Positions 9,330-17,177 of a stretch of 64,000 bases of DNA are shown in pieces (the first letter of the stretch is position 1; each line of letters begins with the position of its first letter). This stretch comes from Halapricum salinum (GTDB lineage Archaea > Halobacteriota > Halobacteria > Halobacteriales > Haloarculaceae). Below the pieces are notes generated by a model. The model saw only the letters and a list, made by a program, of their open reading frames with translations, made no database searches and was not told the origin of the DNA. Where the stretch lies: NCBI RefSeq assembly GCF_004799665.1, contig NZ_CP031310.1, positions 364,887-428,886 of the forward strand, given 5' to 3'. The translations under genes and the position numbers were made by a program.

Positions 9330-9983
9330 ATGACTACTGCAGACAGCGTCCAGTCGCTGATCGACCAGTTACACGAACAGGCCGAGATGGACGTCCCCGA
9401 CGAAGCGACCCCCGACGTGGGCATCGTCATGGGATCGGATTCTGACCTGGCGACGATGGCCGGCGGGAAGGGCAAGCGCCCGGGGGCATACGCCGCGCTC
9501 GCCGACGAACTCGGCTTCGAAGAACAGACCGACTACACCGACGCGCCCGAGGCTCGGTTCACCTTCGAGACGTTCGTCGTCTCCGCGCATCGGACGCCCG
9601 AACTCATGTACGCCTACGCCGAGACTGCCGAGGATCGCGGGCTGGACGTCATCATCGCCGGAGCGGGTGGGAAGTCAGCCGATCTGCCGAACATGACCGC
9701 CTCGATCGCCTACCCCCTTCCTGTGATCGGCGTGCCCGTCCAGGAGAAGTCCGTCGATTCGGTGATCGGGATGCCCCAGGGCGCGCCCATCACCGCCGTC
9801 GACGCCGGCAAGTCGTTCAACGCGGCCCTCACCGCAGCACAGATCCTCTCGCGACAACACGAGGAGATCCGCGAGCGACTGGTCGACTATCACGACGGAC
9901 TGCAGGAAGGGGTCGGCGATGTCTCGCGAGACCTCCACGAACTCGGGACACCCGGATTCAAAGCCGAGTACTGGGATCGATGA
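9330..9983 (+). CDS. purE: N5-CAIR mutase / AIR carboxylase catalytic subunit
   Basis: 217 residues. PurE converts N5-CAIR to CAIR, the step after PurK. The phosphate loop VGIVMGSDSDLATM and the catalytic stretch VVSAHRTPELMYAYAETAEDRGLDVIIAGAGG are present, followed by PNMTASIAYPLPVIGVPVQ. The protein is longer than the usual 160-170 residues. It has about 30 extra N-terminal residues, an insert of about 25 residues between the phosphate loop and the AHR motif (around GGKGKRPGAYAALADELG), and a C-terminal extension. The gene overlaps the next by ATGA, suggesting an operon with the DUF429 gene. Confidence 0.96.
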   Translation: MTTADSVQSLIDQLHEQAEMDVPDEATPDVGIVMGSDSDLATMAGGKGKRPGAYAALADELGFEEQTDYTDAPEARFTFETFVVSAHRTPELMYAYAETAEDRGLDVIIAGAGGKSADLPNMTASIAYPLPVIGVPVQEKSVDSVIGMPQGAPITAVDAGKSFNAALTAAQILSRQHEEIRERLVDYHDGLQEGVGDVSRDLHELGTPGFKAEYWDR

Positions 9984-10729
9984 CTTACGTCGGCGTCGAC
10001 TGGGCCGGTGGGCTGTGGGTCGTCGTCGAACTCGGCGACGAAGTCAGGGTTTCGACCGAACCGTCGATCCTGAACGTCTGGGCCGCATACGGCGAACGGG
10101 CGGACGCCACCCTGGTCGACATTCCGATCGGGCTGCCCGAGACGGACGGTCGGGCCTGTGATCGAGCCGCCCAGGAATTGCTCAGCGAGCGGTCGAGTAC
10201 CGTCTTCTCCGTACCGTCGCGCGAGGTCGTCCACGCCGAGGACTACGAGAGCGCAGTCGGGGCCAGCGAGGGATCGCTCGGCAGTCAGAGCTGGTGGCTC
10301 TTCCCCCGAATCAAAGAGGTCGACGTCTTCCTGCGGGAGATCGACGACGCCGTCGACATCGTCTACGAGAGTCACCCGGAGGTCTGTTTTGCCACACTCG
10401 ACGACGGACCACTGTCGTCGAAGAACACGGACGAAGGCCTCCAGAAGCGGGTCGAACTACTCGGGAATCTGGATAGCCGTCTGCGGGACGCGGTCGCGAC
10501 GATCGCTTCGGAGCGAGCGGACGGGGCGGCCTGGCACGACCGACTCTCGAAGGGGCGGCGCGACGACGTCGTCGACGCGGCCGTGCTGGCCGGAACGGCT
10601 GCCCAGATTGGGGTGGGACGGCGAGATGAGGCAGATGGCTATCCCGCGCTGCCGGGGTCGATGGACGAATACGACGCCACAGAGCGTGACCCCGAGTTGG
10701 ATATTCCGATGGAGATCGTCCATCCGTAG
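9980..10729 (+). CDS. DUF429 protein, predicted RNase H-fold nuclease
   Basis: 249 residues. The N-terminus MTYVGVDWAGG carries the acidic residue that opens RNase H-like folds. The DIPIGLPETDGRACDRAAQE segment and the later acidic stretch GRRDDVVDAAVLA match the DUF429 pattern (predicted nuclease, function undetermined). It starts inside the purE stop codon (ATGA), so it is probably translated with purE, although no purine-related role is known. Its 3' end faces the convergent secreted-protein operon 53 bp away. Confidence 0.8.
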   Translation: MTYVGVDWAGGLWVVVELGDEVRVSTEPSILNVWAAYGERADATLVDIPIGLPETDGRACDRAAQELLSERSSTVFSVPSREVVHAEDYESAVGASEGSLGSQSWWLFPRIKEVDVFLREIDDAVDIVYESHPEVCFATLDDGPLSSKNTDEGLQKRVELLGNLDSRLRDAVATIASERADGAAWHDRLSKGRRDDVVDAAVLAGTAAQIGVGRRDEADGYPALPGSMDEYDATERDPELDIPMEIVHP

Positions 10730-10782
10730 GAGGATCGGATTCATCCAGGCCGTGGCTATACGACGAACCGAACGGCGTCACG

Positions 10783-11607
10783 TCACCAGACACGGAGCGC
10801 CAATACGAGGAGGCCGGCAGCTCCAACGACGAGTGCGAGAGTCGGCAGCCCGTTATCTTCGGTCCCGTCGTTCGAATCCGGAGGGCCACTCGTTTCTGTG
10901 GCAGAGTGCACAGTGATCGACACCGTTGCGTTTCTCGTTCCGTCGTCCTCATCGACTGCTTCGTACACAAAGCTGTCTTGACCGCTGAAACCGGGATCGG
11001 GAACGTACACGAACGAGCCGTCTGCCTGGAACTGGAGGCGGCCGTTATCGGGCGTTCGAACGACTTCGGCTGATAGCAGTTCTCCATCTGGATCGGCATC
11101 GTTGTCCAACACTCCCGGTGCCGGGACCTTCAGTACCGAGCCCTCCTCAGTCGTGTACGTCTCGTCTCGGGTGATTGGCAACGTATTGATTACGACCGTG
11201 CTACTGCTCATCGATCTTTGCCCCTCCGCGTCCTTCGCGAGGGCCTCGAGAGTGTATGAGTCAGTAGCATTCTCCGGAACGGCCACCGTCATCGACGCGG
11301 TGACGACCGAGTCGGGCTGGACAGTCATCCATGCCCACTTTTGATCTTCCTCGTTCCAGAATGCACCGTCGCTGCTCTGGTTCACGACGACCCACGAGTC
11401 GGGGACTGAGGCGTTCAGCACGTATCCGCGGGGAGTGTCGTCGGTATTCTCGAGGCGAAACTCGATCACGATCTCCTCACCGGGCGCTGCCTGTCCAGAA
11501 ACGGACACGTTCGTTTCGGGACCGTCTGCGATCGCTCCACCAGAGAAAACGACTCCGACAGTGGCACAGATCACGAGCGTCAGGAAGACAGCATAGAAAC
11601 GAAGCAT
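10783..11607 (-). CDS. Surface-anchored Ig-like protein, last gene of a secreted operon
   Basis: 274 residues. A Sec-type signal (about residues 5-28) is followed by a beta-rich region (30-150) resembling CARDB-like or NEW3-type Ig domains, with SWVVVNQSSDGAFW. A second Ig/cadherin-like module (about 153-240) has the tell-tale LDNDADPDGELLSAEVVRTP and DPGFSGQDSFVYEAVDEDDG. A C-terminal hydrophobic helix (about 252-273, LALVVGAAGLLVLALRVW) anchors it. No PGF motif precedes the helix, so archaeosortase processing is not supported. It overlaps the preceding gene by one base. Base composition looks less GC-rich than in neighbouring housekeeping genes, which may reflect transfer. Confidence 0.8.
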   Translation of the reverse strand: MLRFYAVFLTLVICATVGVVFSGGAIADGPETNVSVSGQAAPGEEIVIEFRLENTDDTPRGYVLNASVPDSWVVVNQSSDGAFWNEEDQKWAWMTVQPDSVVTASMTVAVPENATDSYTLEALAKDAEGQRSMSSSTVVINTLPITRDETYTTEEGSVLKVPAPGVLDNDADPDGELLSAEVVRTPDNGRLQFQADGSFVYVPDPGFSGQDSFVYEAVDEDDGTRNATVSITVHSATETSGPPDSNDGTEDNGLPTLALVVGAAGLLVLALRVW

Positions 11608-12614
11608 TACGACTCACTCCCCTCAGCGACACGCCATTCTTCGATGAGAGAGAGAAGCGTTCGGTCGTCAATTGTTTCCCCACCAGTTTCGGGAACCTGG
11701 CGGTTCTGGGACCAATATTCCAGTGCCGCTCGAACGTCGAGTACACTCGGAGTCGCGTCTTGACCGCCTGCGATAACCTCCCGAACCGAACGATCAGTCT
11801 CCAAAACGGTGAACGTCGCGACAGTCGACTCGACGGTCTCGCCGTCGGCGGTGATTTCAACCGTGGTAGCGTGTTCTCCGGGTGATCGCCCAGTGATTCC
11901 GATCTCGATCGACAGTTGCTCCCTGGCAGCAAGTCGACCCAGCCCGACACCCTCACGGTCGGCAACGAGTCCGCTGTCCGTGGAGATATGGAGATCCAGC
12001 GGCAGAGTCGCTTCGTCGCCGATGTTTTCGACCGTGGCCGTGATGGTGACCGTCTCTGATTGGGCGAGCGACTCCGGGGAATCGACCGTCACGATCGACG
12101 GTGTCGATGGGACGGTCGCGTCCGAAACGACCGACGCTGTCGACTGTCTCGTGCTGTCGAGAGATCCCTCTATCTCTCGCGTCTCGGTCGCTCTATCTGC
12201 GAGACGGCCGGTATCGATCGGGCCATCGGACTCGAACGCGGAGACAGCTTCGAGAAGGAACCCTGTTCGCTGTGCGTTGGCCTGCGACATCGTCCTGGAA
12301 AACTCGAGTAACGATTCCCGGTCATCAGCCTCGTACGCGTTCGCGTCGAGTCCTGTCACGACGCGCCGGAGGAATGCTTGTTCGGCTCCTTCAACCTCTT
12401 CGTACCTATTTGCCAACGTATCAAGTAGCGCCCGCGCAAGCGCCAGGTCGTCCGCCTCGAGCGCCGTCACGAAGTCAACATACAACCCTTCGATCGGCGC
12501 CTCGCTGTCTCCGACCGTGACAGCTGCCTCGGTGGCTGCTTGCACGCGCCCAGACTCGAGCGATCGCCTGTACCGGACAAATGCCGAAGCCGTGTCAGTC
12601 CTGTAGTCCGTCAC
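11607..12614 (-). CDS. CARDB-domain protein with dockerin-like C-terminus, no signal peptide
   Basis: 335 residues. Residues about 1-165 are mostly helical (repeated acidic helices such as LALARALLDTLANRYEEVEG). A CARDB-like Ig domain follows (about 168-270: VDSPESLAQSETVTITATVE, VENIGDEATLPLDLHIS). The last 60 residues (VREVIAGGQDATPSVLDVRA and GGETIDDRTLLSLIEEW) resemble the paired-helix dockerin-like tail often found on haloarchaeal secreted proteins. Notably no Sec or Tat signal is visible, although CARDB and dockerin-like modules are usually extracellular. It sits between two exported proteins with 4-bp and 1-bp overlaps, so it is probably co-translated and may be carried out with a partner, or be cytoplasmic. 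Confidence 0.78.
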   Translation of the reverse strand: MTDYRTDTASAFVRYRRSLESGRVQAATEAAVTVGDSEAPIEGLYVDFVTALEADDLALARALLDTLANRYEEVEGAEQAFLRRVVTGLDANAYEADDRESLLEFSRTMSQANAQRTGFLLEAVSAFESDGPIDTGRLADRATETREIEGSLDSTRQSTASVVSDATVPSTPSIVTVDSPESLAQSETVTITATVENIGDEATLPLDLHISTDSGLVADREGVGLGRLAAREQLSIEIGITGRSPGEHATTVEITADGETVESTVATFTVLETDRSVREVIAGGQDATPSVLDVRAALEYWSQNRQVPETGGETIDDRTLLSLIEEWRVAEGSES

Positions 12615-15394
12615 AACGGGTCACCTGCCTGTATCCCCCAGAGACCAAGATGATGTGTGACGCTGATCTTCACCAGAGCCCCGTATCCACCACCAGTCGA
12701 AAATGCATCGACGACACCACCAGCGAGAAACAGGACTGCCGAAACTAACGTCTGGACAATGTCATCGCTATCGGGAGTTTCAAACAGATCGTAGATGGCA
12801 GTAGAGAGGCTGTATTCTTCGTTAAACTCTTTCGCGTCCGCGATCAGCGCCTGTGTATCTTCGGCCTCGCTCTGGATGCTCGCGGAGGCGTCCGACGCCG
12901 CGGTCGACGCCCCGGCCATCGTCCCGTCGAGTCCGGCATTGGCGACTGGATCGGCCGATAGCCTGGCGTAGAACACTGCCAGTCCGTCTGTCAGGGAAAC
13001 ACCGGTCCCGTCTGGATACACTTCCGACACCACTGGAGAGAATAGCAACGATTGTTCCATGGCGTACTGGAGGCTCGCTGAGACAGACTCGACAAGTTCG
13101 TCCAGGAGTTGTTCTTTGAACTCGAGCATCTGATCGACAGTCTCGTACACCCCCTCTTGGAGCTTCGAGACGATCGTGTCGCCCTTCGTCTTGACCTCTG
13201 AGGCCACGTCGACGGTATTTCCGAAAGCAGCCGACAGAAGCGAGGTCATCGCGTCAAATGCCTTCGACTTAGCGACCTTCAGGACGTTTTTTGTCCCCAA
13301 CCCGGCTCCTTTCGCCAATTTCTTTCCGATCGATATCGCCGTCATGGCAAGCTCCAGCGTCGTGTCGAGCACCGGCCTTGCCATCTCTCCGATGAGGTCG
13401 AACTCGTTGGTGGATAGTTCCGGAGCGTCGGTAGTATACTCGAAGACGTCTTCCGTGATTCCAAGCCCCCTGTCGAGACGCTGGACTGCCTCGGTTGCGT
13501 CGGTACGACTGAGTCGTCCGTCGTCGACAGCGGTTGTGTAAGCTTCGTTAGCTGCACTGGCTCGCTCGGCGGCTCCGAAGTTAGACACGGCCAGCTCGTC
13601 GAGACGGGTCGCCGTCTCGAGATGGGCCTCTTTCCACCTCCCGAAGGGTGTCTGTTCGACGGTGACGGTTTTCGTGACTGACGCCGTCGCCCCCTCGCCG
13701 TCCGTGACGGTCAGGGTCACTGCGTAGTCCCCGGGACTGTCGAACGTCCGAGTCGTGGTGACACCGTCCGCATCGGCGGAGCCGTCGTCGAACTCCCAAC
13801 TGTACTGCACGATAGTCCCGTCCGGGTCCGAGGCCGCCGCCGCGTCGAAGGTCACTTCTTCTCCGACCACCGGTTCGGACGGCTCGTACGAGAACGCCGC
13901 CTCTGGAGTCTCGTTTGCCGGCTCGACGGTGACCGTGCAACGCGCAGTCGCGCTCGATCCAGATTCGCTCTCGACAGTCCCGTCGAACGTGTACTCCCCA
14001 CGGGCGTCTGTCGGCACGGCAAGCGTGACACTGGCCGTCGCCGTCTCGCCCGCCCCGAGCGTCGTGAACGCTCCCGCCTCCTCGATCGTCCAATCGCTCG
14101 AAGGACGGTAAACGTATCCTTGCAGGCCAGTCGCCTCGGCACTGCCTCGATTCGTCAGGATGTAGTCGATCGTCGCCTCCCCGCCCGCCTCGGCCGTGTC
14201 ACCTGTCATCTCCAGAACGAGGTTCGCTTCTCCGCCTCCCGTTCCAGTCACCCGATGGATGTGTCGCTGTCCGGTGTAGAGCGCGTCGTCGCCCACAGCG
14301 ATCGTCTCCCCCGAGGACATCTCAAAACGAGTGAGGACCGTGCCGTCTCGGGCATCGAGTGCGACGATCCCAGGGTCTCGGGGGACGTAGACAACGTCGT
14401 CGACTACCACCGGTGTTGGATACGACGAATACTGTCCTTCGACGTTCGTCTCCCAGCGGACCGAGCCGTCGCTCGCGTCGAGTGCGATCACCGTATCGTA
14501 CGACGCGAACACCGTGTCGTCTTTGACGGCCACAGACGCGAGGAACTCGTATCCCAACTCTTTCGACGTCCACAATTCTGTCCCGTCTGCGGGATCGTAG
14601 GCGGCGACGCGTCGACCGTCTTTCGGGGCGTATACGGCGTCTGCCGTTGCAGTGGGAGACCCCCACCAGCTTGCTTCATACTGCCACAACAGCTCGCCGT
14701 CGGCCGACGAGATTGCTGTCAAATATTGTTGGTTACTGTCGGGTTTACTTTCCTCGTAGTAGATGGCACCACTTCCCGCCGCGAACGCAGCACTGCGTAC
14801 GGGAAAATGGTCAGTGTGCCAGCGTGTCTCTCCCGTCTTCGCGTCTAAACCGTATCCGGAACAGAAGATCACGTCGTTCAGTGGTTCGTGAACGATGGAT
14901 CGACGTCCGACTTCGGCTGCCCACGCGTGCTCTCCCGTGTCCTGATCGAGGGCTCTGAGGTGACCGATGCCTTCTTCGATCATATACACGAGTCCGTCGT
15001 GGGCCAATATCGGCGAAACCGGGAGTGAGTAAGTTTCCTCCAACGCCCCTTCATACGTCCAGACGACAGACCCGTCGGCGAGATCGAACGCGTAGAATTT
15101 TGGGGGAACGTTGGATTCACTGCGCTCGCTCGTAGTAACGAACAGTTTCCCGTCGGCGATGACCGGCGATCCTTGCGACTGGTTGGCTACTTCGTAGGTT
15201 CGCTCCACGGAGAGCCCACTCGTCGGCGTCGGTCCGTTCGCGACGTAGCCCGTATTAGCCGAATCGTACTGGAACCCGGGCCAGGTTGCGTCACTAGCCG
15301 CTGTCGCCCCAGACGACGTACTCGCCGCCCCGGCAAACCCGCCGGTCGCAAGTGCACTTAACTTGAGAACTGAACGGCGGTTTAAGCTGACCAT
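12611..15394 (-). CDS. Tat-exported PQQ-propeller/PKD protein, first gene of the operon
   Basis: 927 residues. The Tat signal is NRRSVLKLSALATGGFAGAA. Residues about 35-385 form a PQQ-like beta-propeller with repeats such as AFDLADGSVVWTYEG, ALDQDTGEHAWAAEVG and ALDASDGSVRWETNVEG. A CARDB-like Ig domain (about 388-487) and a PKD domain (about 490-573: FSYEPSEPVVGEEVTFDAAA, QYSWEFDDGSAD) follow. The last 350 residues are helical and unlike anything I can name, with a weak hydrophobic stretch near residue 895. Family knowledge ties such propellers to surface protein assembly or ligand binding rather than to true quinoprotein activity. The gene leads a three-gene overlapped operon reading away from the tRNA-Pro locus. 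Confidence 0.85.
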   Translation of the reverse strand: MVSLNRRSVLKLSALATGGFAGAASTSSGATAASDATWPGFQYDSANTGYVANGPTPTSGLSVERTYEVANQSQGSPVIADGKLFVTTSERSESNVPPKFYAFDLADGSVVWTYEGALEETYSLPVSPILAHDGLVYMIEEGIGHLRALDQDTGEHAWAAEVGRRSIVHEPLNDVIFCSGYGLDAKTGETRWHTDHFPVRSAAFAAGSGAIYYEESKPDSNQQYLTAISSADGELLWQYEASWWGSPTATADAVYAPKDGRRVAAYDPADGTELWTSKELGYEFLASVAVKDDTVFASYDTVIALDASDGSVRWETNVEGQYSSYPTPVVVDDVVYVPRDPGIVALDARDGTVLTRFEMSSGETIAVGDDALYTGQRHIHRVTGTGGGEANLVLEMTGDTAEAGGEATIDYILTNRGSAEATGLQGYVYRPSSDWTIEEAGAFTTLGAGETATASVTLAVPTDARGEYTFDGTVESESGSSATARCTVTVEPANETPEAAFSYEPSEPVVGEEVTFDAAAASDPDGTIVQYSWEFDDGSADADGVTTTRTFDSPGDYAVTLTVTDGEGATASVTKTVTVEQTPFGRWKEAHLETATRLDELAVSNFGAAERASAANEAYTTAVDDGRLSRTDATEAVQRLDRGLGITEDVFEYTTDAPELSTNEFDLIGEMARPVLDTTLELAMTAISIGKKLAKGAGLGTKNVLKVAKSKAFDAMTSLLSAAFGNTVDVASEVKTKGDTIVSKLQEGVYETVDQMLEFKEQLLDELVESVSASLQYAMEQSLLFSPVVSEVYPDGTGVSLTDGLAVFYARLSADPVANAGLDGTMAGASTAASDASASIQSEAEDTQALIADAKEFNEEYSLSTAIYDLFETPDSDDIVQTLVSAVLFLAGGVVDAFSTGGGYGALVKISVTHHLGLWGIQAGDPL

Positions 15395-15616
15395 GGCTTG
15401 GCTTTGGAGAATATGTCAATAAATGTTACGTGTAAGATCACAGAGGAAGTGGGTTGTGATTCCGGAGTGGTTAATGCAACGGCACTATCGGTTTTCCGGC
15501 ACGTGCCCAGAGCCGTATTCTATTATGACGAGATCAATTTCGAAATGGGTGGACGCCCTAACACAATCCTATGAGGAATAATCAACCACGCACCGCTCTT
15601 CGTGTTGCGTCAAAAG
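15395..15616. other. Gene-free stretch before the secreted operon
   Basis: About 220 bp between the PQQ gene start and the first tRNA-tail repeat. It is visibly AT-richer than its surroundings (for example the run around 15405-15440 and 15510-15575) and should hold the operon promoter on the minus strand. I see no convincing gene or RNA. The low GC is consistent with foreign or degenerate DNA next to a tRNA gene. Confidence 0.4.
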
Positions 15617-15923
15617 TGGGCCGGCGCAGATCGGTCGAACCAGCGCAAGACGGTCGCTCACTGTGCGGGCTGCCTCTGGTCGACTTCGAATTCGCTCGGG
15701 TGAACGACTTCCCGCATTCAGGGATCCTTGCACACGCTACGCGGTGCTCGAAGAAGTGGAATGCGGGAAAGGTAGTGGGCCGGCGCGAATGTCGAACACG
15801 GGAAGACGGTCGCTCACTCCGTTCGCGCTGCGACTTCCCTGCTCGAATTCCCGCGGGTGAACGACTTCCCGCACTCGTCACACCTCGCTGTCGCTCGGTG
15901 TTCGTTGAGTGCGGGAAAGGTAG
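15617..15923. repeat. Tandem repeats carrying copies of the tRNA-Pro 3' end
   Basis: Two degenerate units (15617-15775 and 15776-15923) precede the real tRNA. Each begins with the complement of the tRNA acceptor 3' strand, TGGGCCGGCGC; unit 2 keeps TGGGCCGGCGCGAAT exactly as in the tRNA. Both units share AAGACGGTCGCTCACT and the GGGTGAACGACTTCCCGCA block. Each ends with an 11-bp inverted repeat: TTCCCGCATTC/GAATGCGGGAA at 15709-15719/15759-15769, and TTCCCGCACTC/GAGTGCGGGAA at 15866-15876/15907-15917. One pair has changed T:A to C:G. Repeated tRNA tails are the usual trace of site-specific integration at a tRNA gene. Confidence 0.75.
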
Positions 15924-15996
15924 TGGGCCGGCGCGAATTCGAATCGCGGTTACGGCCACCCGAAGGCCGAAGGATACCAAGCTACCCCACCGGCCC
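15924..15996 (-). tRNA. tRNA-Pro (anticodon CGG)
   Basis: Folds as a full cloverleaf on the minus strand. The acceptor GGGCCGG pairs with CCGGCCC, followed by discriminator A (complement of 15924). The D-arm contains AGCTTGGTA. The anticodon stem CGGCC/GGCCG encloses loop TTCGGGT with anticodon CGG (reads CCG, proline). The T-stem CGCGA/TCGCG encloses TTCGAAT. The variable loop is short (4 nt). No intron is present and CCA is not encoded. Upstream, CGTTAAAGG on the minus strand near 16020-16030 could be its promoter. Its 3' end is repeated downstream. Confidence 0.95.
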
Positions 15997-16069
15997 GCAC
16001 GTGAACGAAGGCGGGTCGACCCTTTAACGATTGCGAAAGCCCCACCACTGTGGCGCGATTGCACACGAT

Positions 16070-16849
16070 ATGGCACTCGATCTCGGTTTCGTCACACAGA
16101 CCACGATGCACTATAGCGACGCCCTCCCGGCCGCGGCGGCCATGGAACTGGACTACGTCGAACTCATGCTCGACGGCCACCACGAACGCTCGGATCTCGA
16201 TACCGACGCTGTCCGCGCGGCCGCGGACGACACAGATCTCGATCTCGCGGTCCACCTCCCTTTTTGCCTCGACATCGGCTCGCCCTCCGAGCACGTCCGC
16301 GAGGGGGCGATTCGCGAACTCTCGGCGGCCATCGAAACCGCAGCCGACCTCGACGCCGAGAAGGCGGTCGTCCACGCCAGCAGCGACGCCTGGCGACCGG
16401 CCTGGGACGAGGAGACGATCAAGTCCCACATTCTCGATTCACTGTCGGAACTCCAGGTCGTCGCCGCGGAGTTCGGCGTCGAACTCTGCGTCGAAAACGT
16501 CCCCGGGGAGTGGTTCGGCCTCGACGATTTCGAGCGCCTGTTCGAAGAAACCGACTGCTCGATGACCTTCGACACCGGCCACGCCTACATCGAGGGTTTC
16601 GACTCAGCAGCCCAGGCCGAATTCGTCGCGTCGAACGCCGACCGGATCTCACACATCCACGTCAACGACACCCGGAAACAGGCCGACGAACACGTCCCGG
16701 TCGGCTCGGGCTTTCTGGACTTCGGGCGGATTCTGGACCCACTCGAGGACGCCACGCTCTCCATCGAGGTGTTCACCCCGAGCTACGAGTACGTCGGGCT
16801 GAGCGCAAACACCCTCCGCCGGGAAGTCGACGGGCTCGAATCGCCCTGA
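16070..16849 (+). CDS. TIM-barrel protein of the xylose isomerase / endonuclease IV family
   Basis: 259 residues from ATG 16070 (an upstream in-frame ATG at 16031 is less likely because it lies in the tRNA promoter region). The order of segments fits an AP endonuclease 2 family (PF01261) barrel: LGFVTQTTMHYSDALPAAAA, LDYVELML, AVHLPFCLDIGS, AVVHASSD, ELCVENVPGEWFG, TFDTGHAYI, ISHIHVNDTR and LSIEVFTPSYE. The H, E, D and H residues in these blocks sit at the expected metal-binding positions. It could be a sugar-phosphate epimerase/isomerase or an endonuclease IV relative. Length and motifs do not decide, and the context gives no substrate. Confidence 0.8.
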   Translation: MALDLGFVTQTTMHYSDALPAAAAMELDYVELMLDGHHERSDLDTDAVRAAADDTDLDLAVHLPFCLDIGSPSEHVREGAIRELSAAIETAADLDAEKAVVHASSDAWRPAWDEETIKSHILDSLSELQVVAAEFGVELCVENVPGEWFGLDDFERLFEETDCSMTFDTGHAYIEGFDSAAQAEFVASNADRISHIHVNDTRKQADEHVPVGSGFLDFGRILDPLEDATLSIEVFTPSYEYVGLSANTLRREVDGLESP

Positions 16850-16907
16850 AACGACGGCCTGCGGTTCGAAAACGCCAGTCTGACACCTGATGACACTGCT
16901 CTAACAA

Positions 16908-16916
16908 TACCTATAT
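16908..16916 (+). promoter_or_regulatory. TATA box of the small zinc-finger gene
   Basis: ACCTATATC lies about 25-32 bp upstream of GTG 16940, consistent with a leaderless transcript starting at or close to the start codon. Confidence 0.45.
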
Positions 16917-16939
16917 CGGCGTGACGAATAGTTACGTGT

Positions 16940-17092
16940 GTGACAAGATGTGTGCACTGTGGGAAAACCTCTACAGGGCAGTATTCGCTCGCGTTTGAAC
17001 GCGAACAGGAGATTCGAGAGTTAGAATTAGCGCTTTGTGAGTCCTGCCTCGACAGGCTTCGATCGGCGTCGGACGTCTGGCGACTGGACTGA
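16940..17092 (+). CDS. Small zinc-finger protein (CxxC...CxxC)
   Basis: Fifty codons from GTG 16940 to TGA 17090-17092. The peptide begins MTRCVHCGKTSTGQYSLAFE and later has LALCESCLDRLRSA. Two CxxC pairs about 26 residues apart form a likely zinc-binding knuckle, as in the many zinc-finger micro-proteins known from haloarchaea. Codon use is normal coding for the region and a TATA box sits at the correct distance. Its stop codon abuts a perfect-armed hairpin element. Function is unknown; regulatory or stress roles have been reported for similar micro-proteins. Confidence 0.72.
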   Translation: MTRCVHCGKTSTGQYSLAFEREQEIRELELALCESCLDRLRSASDVWRLD

Positions 17093-17172
17093 TAGTGGTT
17101 GCTGTAGCGATTTACCGGTCCGATCGCACCGCTCCAACCGATCGATCCGGAACAGACCTACAGCAACCACTA
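17093..17172. repeat. Stop-abutting hairpin element, copy 1
   Basis: Perfect 15-bp terminal arms TAGTGGTTGCTGTAG (17093-17107) and CTACAGCAACCACTA (17158-17172) enclose about 50 bp with CGATTTACCG and CCGGAACAGAC. The element starts on the base after the zinc-finger stop codon and ends 5 bp before the stop of the convergent trmY. A second copy at 59878-59952 has the same inner blocks but different arm bases that still pair perfectly, so the pairing itself appears conserved. It may be a bidirectional terminator-like RNA structure or a small mobile element. Confidence 0.8.
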
Positions 17173-17177
17173 TGAGT

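Noticed and set aside
10783-11607. PGF-CTERM / archaeosortase signal on the Ig-like protein
   Set aside because: The tail has a hydrophobic helix but no PGF tripeptide before it.
15571-16116. 181-codon frame over the tRNA-Pro repeats
   Set aside because: It runs through a tRNA gene and its repeats, has arginine-rich low-complexity sequence, and no start signal.
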